A DNA stretch of 64,000 nucleotides from Spirogloea muscicola (Eukaryota; Streptophyta; Zygnematophyceae; Spirogloeales; Spirogloeaceae), in assembly GCA_009602725.1 (NCBI GenBank), contig WELB01000117.1:348451-412450 (forward strand), written 5' to 3'. The notes beneath the pieces were generated by a model. It did no database searches and was not told where the DNA came from. It saw only the letters and a program-made list of their open reading frames with translations. Below are positions 47,485-58,430 of the stretch, piece after piece; the stretch's first letter is position 1, and every line of letters begins with the position of its first letter. The position numbers and the translations under genes are program-made.

Positions 47485-50400
47485 TGAGAATGTTCTTGCT
47501 CTGTCAGCCCTCGTCTTGGCGCAAATGCGTACATGATCACAAAGAATTGAGAGTATCACAAAGGATTGCCTGATTACACGCAGAGCCGGCGAGCACTCAG
47601 CTTCACCTGGCCGCACACACAGAAGTGTCGCACACACAGCACCGCCTCACCGCACACAGAGCCGCCGCGCACACAGCGCCGCCTCGCCTCGCACAGAGCC
47701 GCCGCGCACACAGCGCTCCACCTAGTTGCACACAGAGCTGCCGCGCACGCAGCGCCGCCTTGCCGCACACAGAGCCGCAAAAGTGTTTGGGCCACTTATG
47801 CGCCCAGCCGGGGCCTCCCCTTATCTAGTGAGTTTCTCATCGGCATAGAAGAATAGGCATAGTGGGTGATTCTACTGACCCACTGATTCACCATATTTCA
47901 ATATTCAACACTCCCACTAAATATGTGAATCAGCTAAATCTAGTAGATCTCTACATCTATCGAACTTGGGCTTAGCCAACCCCTTGGTCGGAATATCTGC
48001 AGTCATATTAGTATCACTGCAGAACTGCATTCTGATGTCTCCTTCTACTTTCTCTCTAACAAAATGAAGTTGTATCTCTATATGCTTGGTACGAGCATGG
48101 TAGACAGGATTCTTGATCAATGCAATACTGCCTTGACTATCACTGAACAGAGTAGTTGCATCAGATGAAGAGAGAAACCCACATTCTTGAAGAAGTCTTC
48201 TCAACCAGGTTGCCTCCTTTGCTGCTCCAGTAGAAGCCATGTACTCTGCCTCCACAGTGGAAGTTGCTACAGTCGGCTGTTTTCGACTACTCCAGCTTAC
48301 TGCACCTCCTCCTAGCTGAACACCATAGCCTGTCACTGATTTCCTGTCAACTAAGTTTCCTCCCAAATCAGCATCACAGAAACCCACCAACTCATCACAT
48401 TTGTCTCCCACTGCTTGAAATGTCAAACAGACATTCTTGGTTCCCTGCAGATATCTCATGATTCTTTTCACAGCTTGCCAATGTGGTAAACCAGGATCTT
48501 CCACAAACTGAGCAACAACTCCCACTGCTGCTGCTATGTCTGGTCGCGCTGCCACAGCCACATACATCAAGCATCCTACTGCCTCTCTATAAGGTACTTG
48601 TGCCATTTGCCTCTTTTGATGATCACTCTTCGGTCTCTGATCCTTGCTCAAAGTTGGTCTTGCATCCTGAGGAGTTGATATAGGATTGCAGTCTTGCATA
48701 CCGAATCTGTCTAGAACTTCAGTAATATACTTCGATAGCCCCAACTGTAGAAGCTTCTTGCCTCTATCTCTCTTCACTTGTATGCCCAAGAAGTATTCCA
48801 ATGACCCTAAATCCTTCATCTTCAATCTACCACTCAGCTCTTCCTTCACTCTTTTCACTACAACAGCTGAATCTCACAGAATGATCAAATCATCAACATA
48901 TATTGCTAGTATTACCTTGGCAGGTTGTTCTCTTACATACACACTGTGATCTGCTTCAGATCTCTTGAAATCTTGGTGCAGTAGGAAAGTGTCCATCTGT
49001 TGGTACCAAGCTCTGGGTGCCTGTTTTAGTCCATACAATGATTTCTTGAGCTTGCAAACTTTTCTCTCCTTGCCTTTAACTTCAAATCCTGCAGGTTGCT
49101 GCATATATATTTCCTCTTCTAAATCTCCATTCAGAAAAGCTGTAGTCACATCCATCTGCTCTACTTCCAAGTCATGAATAGCTGCCATGGCCAACAAACT
49201 CCTCGCTGCACTATTCTTGACTACAGGAGCAAATGTCTCATTATAGTCTATTTCTTCCTTCTGTGCACATCCCTTTAGCCACAAGCGTGCTTTGTGTCTG
49301 TCAACAGAGCCATTACTCCTGAGCTTTAATTTTGAAAACCCATTTACTAGGAATAGCCTTCCTATTAGCTGGTAAGTCTACCAGGTCCCAAGTATTGTTC
49401 TCATTGATGGCGTTGAGTTCTGCTTCAGCAGCTTCTTTCCACTTGACAGCTTCATCACTACTCAAGGCTTCCTGAATAGTGAGAGGTTCATGAAGAGCAA
49501 CAGCAGCAAAAACACGAGAATCTGTTCTATGACTTGACACTCCCACTGTAGCAGCAGTCTCTCCCATATCCACGCCTGGTGCTCCTACTGGAGTAGCAGT
49601 CTCTTCCATATCCACGCCTGTGCTCCCACTGGAGTAGCAGTCCCTTCCATATCCACGGCTGTTGTTCTGGCTTCCACTCCATTCCCAGAATCAGACCCTG
49701 TCTCCACATCGATCATAACTTAAGTCTCTTGAGATTTAGGCCACAACTGCACAGAGTCAACTGAATCAACTGTCTCCGATGGCCTTAGAGGAAAGGCAGA
49801 ATAATCTGGACTTCTCTGCTCGTCAGAAACTACATCTCTGCTGAATACCATCCTGCGCTTCTCAAGGTCGAATAACTTCCATCCTTTTACATGAATACCA
49901 TAGCCTACCATGACACATTGTCGGGCTTTTGGCTGCAGCTTGTGCCGCGTTTCTGTTGGAATGTGCATCCATGCTGCACAACCAAACACCCTAAAATGAG
50001 CCACTGTAGGCTGCTTCCCTGTCCAGAATTCATAAGGAGTCATATCTGTAATAGCACTAGTAGGTAACCTATTCTTGAGATATACTGCCGTGGCTACTGC
50101 TTCAGCCCAGATCTCAGATGGCGTAGAAAATTGAAACAATAAGCACCTGGCAGTCTCCACCACACTTCTGTTCCATCTCTCTGCAACGCCGTTCTGCTGA
50201 GGGCGGTACGCTGCAGTCAGCTGCCTGTGTATACCCTGTTGCTGACAAAAGCTTTTTCGGGCTCCATAAGACATCTTCCCAGCCAGGCTGCATTCATGCC
50301 CTGCACAGCACGTTGCTGCTCTGCCATTTCTCTTAATAAGTTGGGGCTAAGAGCAGGAAGTGAGCCGCCCGGTGGGCCCATAACCTGAAGATGTTCTTGC

Positions 50401-50811
50401 TCTGTCAGCCCTCGTCTTGGCGCAAATGCGTACATGATCACAAAGAATTGAGAGTATCACAAAGGATTGCCTGATTACACGCAGAGCCGGCGAGCACTCA
50501 GCTTCACCTGGCCGCACACACAGAAGTGTCGCACACACAGCACCGCCTCACCGCACACAGAGCCGCCGCGCACACAGCGCCGCCTCGCCTCACACAGAGC
50601 CGCCGCGCACACAGCTATCCACCTAGTCGCACTCAGAGCTGCCGCGCACACAGCGCCGCCTTGCCGCACACAGAGCCGCAAGATTGTTTGGGCCACTTAT
50701 GCGCCCAGCCGGGGCCTCCCCTTATCTAGGGAGTTTCTCATCGGCATAGAAGAATAGGCATCGTGGGTGATTCTACTGACCCACTGATTCACCATATTTC
50801 TATATTCAACA
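47485..50811 (-). mobile_element. Ty1/copia LTR retrotransposon, broken
   Basis: Two 426-base LTRs (47485-47910 and 50386-50811) begin TGA..ATGTTC and end TTCAACA, and are about 97 percent alike by eye, so the insertion is fairly young. A GGAGG target duplication flanks the element (47480-47484 and 50812-50816). Minus-strand parts, in family order: integrase region (HRQLTAAYRPQQNGVAERWN), reverse transcriptase (YGLKQAPRAWYQQMD; IYVDDLIIL) and RNase H (VGFCDADLGG; VEAEYMA). A purine tract AGTGGGAG precedes the 3' LTR. It is broken, with about four or five breaks, and shorter than whole members. The LTRs contain tandem GCACACAGAGCCGCC-type units. It sits inside a LINE relic. Confidence 0.93.
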
Positions 50812-50816
50812 GGAGG

Positions 50817-51029
50817 GAGGGAAAGGCCCCCTGGACCTCCTTTGCAATGGCGCCGCGCTCATGCTGTTGAATCTGTTGCGCACATCCACAGGCAAGACCA
50901 TCCAATCAGGGTACAGGTCCAGGGTGGCGCATACATTGTGAACAAGAGCTTCCTCACCGCTTCGCAACCCTACGCCGCACTGATGGGGTGGGCCTGAGCC
51001 TGCCCCATATGTTTCTGCCTATGCAAGGT
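50817..51029 (-). mobile_element. Degenerate LINE, right part
   Basis: It continues the LINE relic of 46991-47484 (landmarks CCTTTGCAATGGCG, CACAGGCAAGACCATCCAAT, GGTCCAGGGTGGCGCA), matching 27785-27900 and 38885-39060. Confidence 0.65.
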
Positions 51030-51910
51030 GTGACATCTCTGTTCCTAATCACACAGTTAGGGTCAGAATGTCCTGTTTGGGTTTCGGACATAGGGTGTTT
51101 TGGAGACAACCCCCTTACAGAGTGGAACGCCAGCGCACACAGCGCACACGTACGCGCACAGAGCGCAGCGGAAGTCTTATCCTGAGGCACCGCCGGAAAG
51201 CGGCGACTCACCGAGGGTCAGCGGCTGTCCCCGCAAGGGGCGCAGGCATGGTACTTACAGAGAGCCGTCGAGGCCCGCAGCGACAGGCCCGCAGCGACGA
51301 GCTGCAGCGACGGGCTGGGCAGCAGGCGGCAGCAGCAGAGCTGTGGCGGCGGCTGCGGCAGCAGGCAGCAGCAGGGCTGTGCCTCTCTTGGCGTCACGGG
51401 TCCGACCCCGAAGTCTGGCCTCTGCCTACTACTGATAAGCGTTCCATCTGCCACCCCTCCCCTGAGGGTGTGACGAGGGTCGCCCCCAAGGTCCTCCCCG
51501 GAGGGGCGGACCTGACTAGGGGACACGACGGGCGCACAGGGCCAGAGGCCTGTAGCACGAGTCCAAGGGACTAGCGCCAAGGAGGTGGCGTGCCAGGCCA
51601 AGAGCCTGGCTCACGGGGCCAAGGGGCTGAGGACATGAGGACTGTGGCCATGTGGCCATGAGGCCAGGCTGGCTCACAGCCCGCAGGACGTTGGCCCGAG
51701 GGAGAGCTGGCCCACCCGGCCAGCCCACAGGGCGTGGGCCCGGGGCGTGCGCACGTGGTACGGAGCCCGGGACCCTCGAGCCATACTTAGCTACATACAG
51801 TGGAGCAAAGCTACAGGTACCGTTTGGGGCTTCCAAAAGGGTAGATACGATACAAACATGTAATGTTACCGGCACCGTTGGCACTCTTAAACGGAGGGAA
51901 CGTTACACAA
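51030..51910 (-). repeat. Repeat module X, copy 3 (most complete)
   Basis: Read on the minus strand it begins GTAACGTTCCCTCCG, passes GGTGCCGGTAACATT and GGTACCTG, a run of CTGGCC/GGGCC words, GTCAGGTCCGCCCC, GGACCCGTGACGCCAAGAG, a CTGCTGC-rich part and CTTCCGCTGCGC. No conserved ORF was seen. Copies 1 and 2 match its beginning and its end respectively. Confidence 0.5.
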
Positions 51911-52829
51911 GGCCAGCCCAAGTAGAATATAAAGGCGCCGGGAAGTAGCAACGCAAGTGGCTCTACGATGTATGGGTGCTCAATGACCCCTGGTCAACAG
52001 CCGCAGACCGGAGTACCTAGCAGCCGGAAAAGAGTCGCCAAGTAACCAGCACAATATACATGTAAAGAACCACTTTGCCTATATCCTGAAAAGGGTGTCA
52101 GTGTTGTCTAGCCATCTCGGACACACCCGCAGCAGATGCAGCAGGGAGCACGGAAAATCTTACTTAACATAAGCCTCCATACAGGTAGAATCATTGGGCT
52201 CCCGTAGACTCCTGTGGACGCAGGACAACGGTAATCAGGCACTCTCCTCCATTCATGGAGTCAGAGTAGTTTAGCAGCCCAAGTTGACCCAATATCAGTA
52301 GAAGTCAGTCAAGGACGCTGCATTTGGAAGAAATCTGTAGATAATATATGACACCAGAAAACCACCAATATGTCAATCGGGCTGAATGTCTTGCATGTTG
52401 CAGGATGAGGCCATGCATCCGAAATATTGGCTATGCTGTCCACCTCACATTGGCAATATGTGCAGCAATCATCAACCACTTCTGTGACTCACGAGCAGAA
52501 CTTAGTCAACTTACAACGAATTGCCGCATCAGGGCCTCTGCCTGCGTGATACCATGACAGACTGATTTCTGGAGCAGCATACGAGAGCAGGTCTATGTTC
52601 ACATCAATGCAAGCTGAGAGATGTGCTTGTGCCATTCTAACGATATATTGTTGAGTATCAAAGCAAAGGCGAGTGACTGTTCACATTGTGGACACAGTAG
52701 AGACGTGCCATCCGCTTCCAGCCAGTAGCTTTCAACAAAGAACATTAGAGACCTATCAAATAGCAGTCTCATGATGAACACGAAATTTGAAAAAGTAATC
52801 ATGAGCTAGACCATAGTCAGCCTCCCATC

Positions 52830-52897
52830 AAAAAGAAAGAAAGAAGGCTCGCCCATAGAGAAAGAGGGGCTGGCAAAGCCAGCCCAAAAAGAATGGA
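52830..52897 (-). mobile_element. 68-base LINE-A 3' end insertion
   Basis: CTCCCATC flanks it (52822-52829 and 52898-52905). Copies A and D of the F-box gene show the empty site CCTCCCATCGCTCTTCC. The insert is just the stem-loop (GGGCTGGCTTTGCCAGCCCC on the minus strand), TATGGGCGAGCC and a TTCTTTCTTTC tail. Confidence 0.85.
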
Positions 52898-54736
52898 CTC
52901 CCATCGCTCTTCCACCCTCTCCAAACGAGGTACTCGTGCACAATGCACAGTGATGTTTGCAACATCTTGCGGCAACTGTTTGACCTTCCTATAAGAGAGG
53001 CCGGCCACATGCACATATGCTAGTTGGCTGCAATTAGCTAGGAGATCAGCAATCATCTGGATGTATACACCCTCAGGCCAGCGCCCAAAACAGCATAAGC
53101 GCACAATGCAGGCTTGTGCATGGGCTCACCAGAGAGATACTTTGATAGGATTTCTCACCTGCAAAGATATCTGAGTCCATTGCCACTTCTGCAGGGCATG
53201 GAAGTGCCAGTATTCTATCCTCGGTGCACCATCTTCTCTCAGTCCTTGAAAAGGGCACATTGCCAAGCTCCAGGCTGACAATCTTACTGCAATCGGCAAA
53301 AAATGTTGCCCAGTCCACCTCGCTTGATTGCAGAATAGAAAGTTCAGCAAGTCGAAGTGCTGAAAGGCCAGAGCACCAGCCGCCGAGCTTCCAGAAGCCA
53401 TTCACACTATCGTCTGTGGCCCAACACTTATCAAGGTCGAGGGAACGGAGCGATGAAAGACTGGTAGGGAAGCACAAGTCTGCCCCCAAGAAGTGAATGC
53501 TCTTCACATGAAGGGCCTCTAATTGGGGGGCTTTGCGAAGAAGGCACCCAAATGCAGGGCTGTCACTTTCCACCATGTTAACTTCAGCACCGTAATGCAT
53601 GGGAGCTCGTTACAAACGAGCAGCCACGGATCGAGGGCACCACCTGCGCCATAGATGTGAAGTTCTTGCAACTGCGAGCAAGAGGCAGCTAGGTCCTTGA
53701 TAGCATCAGTGCTTTCGTCATCTTCTGAGATTCTTATTTCTACTATCTTCAACCTCGAGAACTTGGCTGCAGCTGACTCCGGCAGCAGCCCGTGGCAAAT
53801 CCAGGGCCTGTCTGCAGCTGACTCCGGCAGCAGCCCGTGGCAAATCCAGGGCCTGTGGCTGTGCAACCGCGTCAGCGAGCAGCATGATGACAATAGCGCC
53901 TCAGAGGAGACTGGCGACAGCCCTGGACAGGCTTGGAAGCCGACCTGCTGCAGCAGCGGGCAAGCGGAGGCTAGCAAGATGATGCCGGTGTCCGTGATAT
54001 ATGCACAGCCAGTCAGAAGGAGTGATCGTAGCTGCGGCAAATTTTCGGCAATGTATTTGAGTCCTGCGTCTGTGAGAGAACTAGAGGGCCCCGTGGAGAT
54101 GCAAGCTCTAGCTCCGTGAGACGCTTGCACGAGACAACGATAGTCTGGATGTCCGCGTCTGCAGAGGGCGTTTCGATCAGAGCAGCCCGTCAAATTCCCA
54201 TCACTTTAAAAGAAGGGAAGGCAAAATTGCGCTGCAGTGACAGGGTATTGACCATCTATACCAGGCATCTAGGTCAGAGCACGAAGCACAGAACAGTGCA
54301 GCGGCTTACCAGAGAAATCGCACGAAATCGTGGAGAGGCTCTCGAGGACCGTGAGCTGAGCAATGATGGGAACCAGAACGGCCGGGGGCCACTGGAGAAC
54401 CAGCCCCCGCATAATCCGTGCATGGGCAACGAGGTCGTTTAGGCCCTCAGTCAGTCGCTCTTGCTGTATGTGATGGTGCTCAAACTCTTGGCACGCGGAC
54501 CGCAAAGTCACCCGCAGGTCAGTGCAGTGGCGGGCGTCAGCGAGCGGAAGTCGGAGAGAGTCGCGGAGAAGTGGACGGTGAGGCGTAGCCGCGCGAGGTT
54601 CGGGAAGGCCGTGGCCAGCGCTGGGCCGAGCTCCCGCTTCTGGAGCACCGACGGCGCCTGCCGGTCCCCGAGCTGCCTGCGCTCGCGCAGCGCGAGCTCG
54701 GTGACGGAGGCCTTGACCAGGTGGCGCCAGCGGCGG

Positions 54737-54818
54737 AAAAATTTCGTGTATTTGAAACAAACATAGGCCAATGGCCAAGTACAAAGGCAAGCAAGCACAT
54801 CAAAATATCTACATAAAT
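54737..54818 (-). mobile_element. 82-base LINE-B 3' end insertion
   Basis: CAGCGGCGG flanks both sides (54728-54736 and 54819-54827). Copies A, B and D show a single CAGCGGCGG at this place. The insert matches the B-type 3' UTR ending GTTTCAAATACACGAAATTT. Confidence 0.88.
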
Positions 54819-54943
54819 CAGCGGCGGCAGACGCGCGCGAGCGGGAGCCAGCCGGAGGCGCCGAGCGGGGCGCGGGCGGGCGGCGCGGCGGCGCGGGCGA
54901 GGATCGCCGCCAGGCACTTGTCCGGCAGGCCGTCCATGGCGGG

Positions 54944-55195
54944 CAGAGCGGCGAGAAGAATGTGGATAAGACGCCGGGGCGAGCCGGGGCGAGCGCTGAC
55001 GAGCTACTCCGACCTGATGTTGCTCACTCGCGGGTGTTGAGCTTCCCTAGTGCGGTGTCGTGTTTGGTAGCGTTGTCCTTTTTCGGCACCTCTTTCTTTG
55101 GCTCTGAACATTCTCCTTTTTGGGCTGGCTTTGCCAGCCCCTCTTCTCTTAATACACACGTCTTCCTTTCTTCTCTATGGCGAGCACTTCTGCTG
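54944..55195 (+). mobile_element. LINE-A 3' end
   Basis: The plus strand ends SYSDLMLLTRGC with a stop near 55039. Its 3' UTR contains the perfect stem-loop GGGCTGGCTTTGCCAGCCC (55122-55140) and a TTCTTCTCTATGGCGAGCAC end. Confidence 0.7.
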
Positions 55196-55199
55196 GACC

Positions 55200-56480
55200 G
55201 GCTCTGGAGAGCAGAAGGGCTCGCCCATTGAGGAGAGGGGCTGGACAAGCCAGCCCTAAAAAGAATGAACAAAGTATGAGTAGGGGGCCAGGGGAAGCGC
55301 CAAGGAAAGCAAGCACAAAACGAAGCATAGCTGCTACGAATCACTCAGTAACCCCTGCTAAGCAGCCGCAGATCAGACTTTGTCCATTAATTTTTGGGCT
55401 GGCTGTTCCAGCAGTTCCAGCAGCAGTTCTCTAGCCCCTATCCTCATGGGCGAGCTCTTTCTTCCTGGAAGGGGGTCCCCTGGCCAGAGCCAGAGGCAGC
55501 AGCGAGTGCGCGGCCGGCACGAAGGTGTAGCGCGCGGGCCATAGACCGCTGCGAGATGGCCAGGCGCATACGGTAGACCTGCGCTAGCGACCCAGCTGCA
55601 GGGAAGTCCACCGGCTCCCCATGGAAGCGACGGGCGATGGCGTGGCGGGCGAGCTGGTTGAGCAGCTCGAGCCACCGAGCGCCCAGCGCCCCGTGGGTGT
55701 CAATTGCCAACGGGAAGAACTCGTCTTCCCGCGGATGGTCGGCGTACTTTAGCTCTTTTGCCCGAGCGGCGCAGGCGCCCGCATACCCAGCCTTGGTGGC
55801 ACATTGGACTGGGTGGGAACGGTCGTATGCGTCGGTGGTCACCACGTCCAGGAGAAGACGTGGCCCGCCGGCCGGCGGGATGGCCACCAGGTCAACGCGT
55901 CGAGCGTGGAGACCGTCGGCCCTTTCCTGGAGCGGCATGACGCCGGAGTGCTCCGCTGCCACCACGAAGCCAGCCTCCACCAGGATGCCATGCAAAGCAT
56001 CCCGGAGGCGGTCGTGCGCCGCCGTCCGCTCGCCGCTGTGGGAACAGCGCAGGACATGTGCAGCCAGCTCGCCAGGCCCGGCCCCTCGCTCGCCATACTC
56101 GCATTGCCGCACGCCCTGGAGGCATGGAGGCGGCAGCCCCAGGAGCCGGTGGACGGCAGTGCGAAAGACCTCATCGGGGAGTGTGAGGACGTCATTGATG
56201 GGGAGGGCCTGGAGCCACGCCGCTGCCCCCGAAGAGGAGGCCGATTGAAGTCTCGCGCGCCCGCGCAGGTCGGCCTCTGGGAGCTGCAGCACGGCGGTGG
56301 TGTAGGCGGCCTTGTCGACCACGGCCGCGAAGCGCGCTTGGACGCGCAGGTCAGCGGTGTGCGCGAGGTGCGCAAAGGAGACCGCCTGGCCTGCCAGGTC
56401 CGGGTGCGCCGCGAGCAGCTCCTGGTGGGCGGAGCGAAGCGACACCTGGAACGGCAGCGTTCTGGAAAGGAAGTAGATAG
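55200..56480 (-). mobile_element. LINE-A carboxy-terminal half with endonuclease domain
   Basis: One open minus-strand frame of about 340 codons (ORF end at 55444) covers the region after the RT thumb: LLGLPPPCLQGVRQCEYGER, HVLRC (knuckle C-x-x-x...H-x3-C), then ARRVDLVAIPPAGGPRLLLD and VVTTDAYD, then EPVDFPAAGSLAQVYRMRL and HLRAGRALAAASGSGQG. The knuckle followed by R-x-D...D-V-V resembles the restriction-like endonuclease of R2/CRE/NeSL-type LINEs. The stem-loop tail is at 55205-55275. Confidence 0.8.
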
Positions 56481-56499
56481 ACTGTCCAGTTGGAGGGAC

Positions 56500-56975
56500 A
56501 ATTCGTGTGCTCAAAACAAACGAAGGCCAAATGGCCAAGTACGAAGGCAAGCACATCTACATGACCTACAGCAGATTGACCCGCTCAGTAAGCACGGGTC
56601 AAAACATGAAGGTTGGTACTCGATGCCTGAATACTAGATGGCAGAAAGGAAGCCCTTCCTTCTGCCACCAACTAGAGCTCGCCCAGCTTTCTGGTGCAAA
56701 GCATTACGAAAGCGCGGCCAAATTGACTGGTGGCTGTGAGAGGCCAGCCCACAGGAATGGACAAGGTCTGAACGAGCCGGATGGCGCAGAGATAGAGAAG
56801 AAAGTGCTCGCCCATAGAGGAAAGCAGCAGAAAGAGAAGGGCTCGCCCATTGAGAATAGGGTGGGAAAAGCCAGCCCAAAAAGGAATGAACAATTTACGA
56901 GAAGGGGCCAGGGGAAGCACTAAGAGAAACAAGCACAAGATGAAACTAAGCAGCTACGAAGCACTCAGTAACCCC
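56500..56975 (-). mobile_element. LINE-B and LINE-A 3' tail fragments
   Basis: 56500-56600 is the inverse of a LINE-B end (3' UTR plus GCGGGTCAATCTGCTG). 56705-56790 and 56835-56930 are LINE-A tails with stem-loops. Confidence 0.6.
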
Positions 56976-57783
56976 TTCCAGGCAGAGGGTGCTGAGCTCG
57001 CCACTCACATGCTGAGATGCCCCACTGGACCAGAAGTGGTGGGCAATCACAACCTCCTCCGCGATTCCCTGGCGGGCTTGATGCGCGACGCCGGCTACTG
57101 TGCGGTCGTGGAAGTCAACGATATCATGCCTATCACCACGGACGCCCAGGGACGTCATCATCGCTACACACTTGACATTGTGGGCGTGCAACCTGGTGGA
57201 GGACCACGAGCCCTGGTCGACGTTGTTGTTACGGAGGCGTATAAAGGTCCAGCATTGACACACATCGCTGGTCACGCAGTAGGCGGTGCAGAACAAAGAA
57301 AGCTGCAGGATTCCTCCGAATACCCCCAATGCGATCAGCTCCTGCCAGCGGCAATCGACAGCTTTGGCTGTGACGTGTAATTCTCACAGTCAGGCAGGCT
57401 TGTACCAGTGCGCTCAGGTCTGGGCTCACGCTTCCACACTCTCCTTCAAAACATTGCCAATCTAGGCTACACACGTCGTGCAGATGTGTTTCCGGCTGAG
57501 ATGGGCTTGCCAGCTGCATATCTGTCGTTCTTGGACGCCAAGTTTCGGCCTGTTTGCAGCGTGCTCGGGCTAATGCCTTGCACCAGAAAGCTGGACGAGC
57601 TCTACTTGGTGGCAGAAGGGCTTTGTATCTGATATCAACTATTCAGGCATCAATAAGCGACCTTTACGTTTTGACCCGTGGTTACTGAGCGGGTCAATCT
57701 GTTATAGGTTATGTAGGTCTTTAGATGTGCTTGCCTTCGTACTTGGCCATTTGGCCTTCGTGTGTTTCAAATACACGAAATAA
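56976..57783 (+). mobile_element. LINE-B carboxy-terminal end and 3' UTR
   Basis: The plus strand reads GAELATHMLRC (knuckle), RYTLDIVGVQPGGGPRALVD and VVVTEAY (endonuclease-like), DQLLPAAIDSFG, then in other frames FLDAKFRPVCSVLGLMP, CTRKLDELYLV and DLYVLTRGY. The frames change near 57380 and again near 57630. The stop TGA near 57685 is followed by GCGGGTCAATC and the B-type 3' UTR with GGCCATTTGGCC hairpin and GTTTCAAATACACGAAAT. Confidence 0.75.
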
Positions 57784-58430
57784 TTCCTGCTAAGCAGCCT
57801 CAGGTCAGAGAAGCTTGGCTCCTGGAAGCGAATCCCCTGGCCAGAGCCAGCAGCAGCGAGGGCTCTGCCGGCACGCAGGTGCAGCGCGCGGGCCATAGAC
57901 CTCTGCAGCGAGACGGCCAAGCGCATCCGGTACACCTGCCCTAGCGACCCGGCTGCATGAGAGTCCAACGGCTTCTCATGGAAGCGGCGGACGCTGGCGT
58001 GGCGTAAGAGCTGGTTGAGCAGCTCGAGCCACCGAGCGCCCAACAGCAGCAGAAAACAAGGCACTAAGTGCTAAGACGGCAGCAGGGGGACGCTCAGTAA
58101 CCTCGAGTCAGTAGATGCAAATCGGAATAGCGAGGAGGCGGATAGACGTCGCCTGACGGAAGCCGGAGGCCGCAGCCGAACCGCGGCCTGCGCGCAAGTG
58201 AACCGCAAAGGCAAAGGACCGCTGCAAGGAAATGGCCAAGCGCATCCGGAAAACATGAGCGAGGGACCCGGCGGCATTAAGCCGGGCTGCTCGCCCTGCT
58301 GCCCGCGGCGGCGGGCCACTGCACGCCGCGCAAGGCGGTGAAGAAGAAGTGGCACTCCCAATGGGGGCAAGGGCTGCGAAAAGCCAGCCCAAAAAGAATT
58401 CACAAAGGTTCAGAGGGGCCTAAGAGCGGT
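57784..58430 (-). mobile_element. Two LINE-A carboxy-terminal fragments in series
   Basis: 57784-58064 ends SDLRLLSRNY (minus) and reads EKPLDSHAAGSLGQVYRMRL. 58066-58330 is a second terminus (AHVFRMRLAISLQRSFAFAV, HLRAGRG). 58340-58430 is a tail with GGGCTGCGAAAAGCCAGCCC. Confidence 0.7.

Larger units (their letters stand above)
51911..54937 (-). pseudogene. F-box/LRR copy C, with two retro-insertions
   Basis: Exon 1 starts at the ATG at 54937 (LPDKCLAAILARAAAPPARA). It is interrupted at 54737-54818 by an 82-base LINE-B 3' end with a 9-base target duplication. The LRR exon starts near 54165 (SLTDAGLKYIAENLPQLRSL; LASACPLLQQVGFQACPGL) and has a direct duplication of a ~51-base unit near 53770-53860. 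The frame changes near 53520, where the sense passes to another frame (SSLRSLDLDKCWATDDSVNG). A 68-base LINE-A tail interrupts the end at 52830-52897. The 3' flank 51911-52820 is shared with copies A and B. Confidence 0.8.

Noticed and set aside
47570-47800. CRISPR-like array (regular GCACACAGAGCCGCC units)
   Set aside because: Units are short, without distinct spacers, and lie within an LTR of a eukaryotic element.
47574-47856. Ala/Ser/His-rich repeat protein near 47.6 and 50.5 kb
   Set aside because: Identical frames in both places are translations of tandem repeats in the two LTRs.
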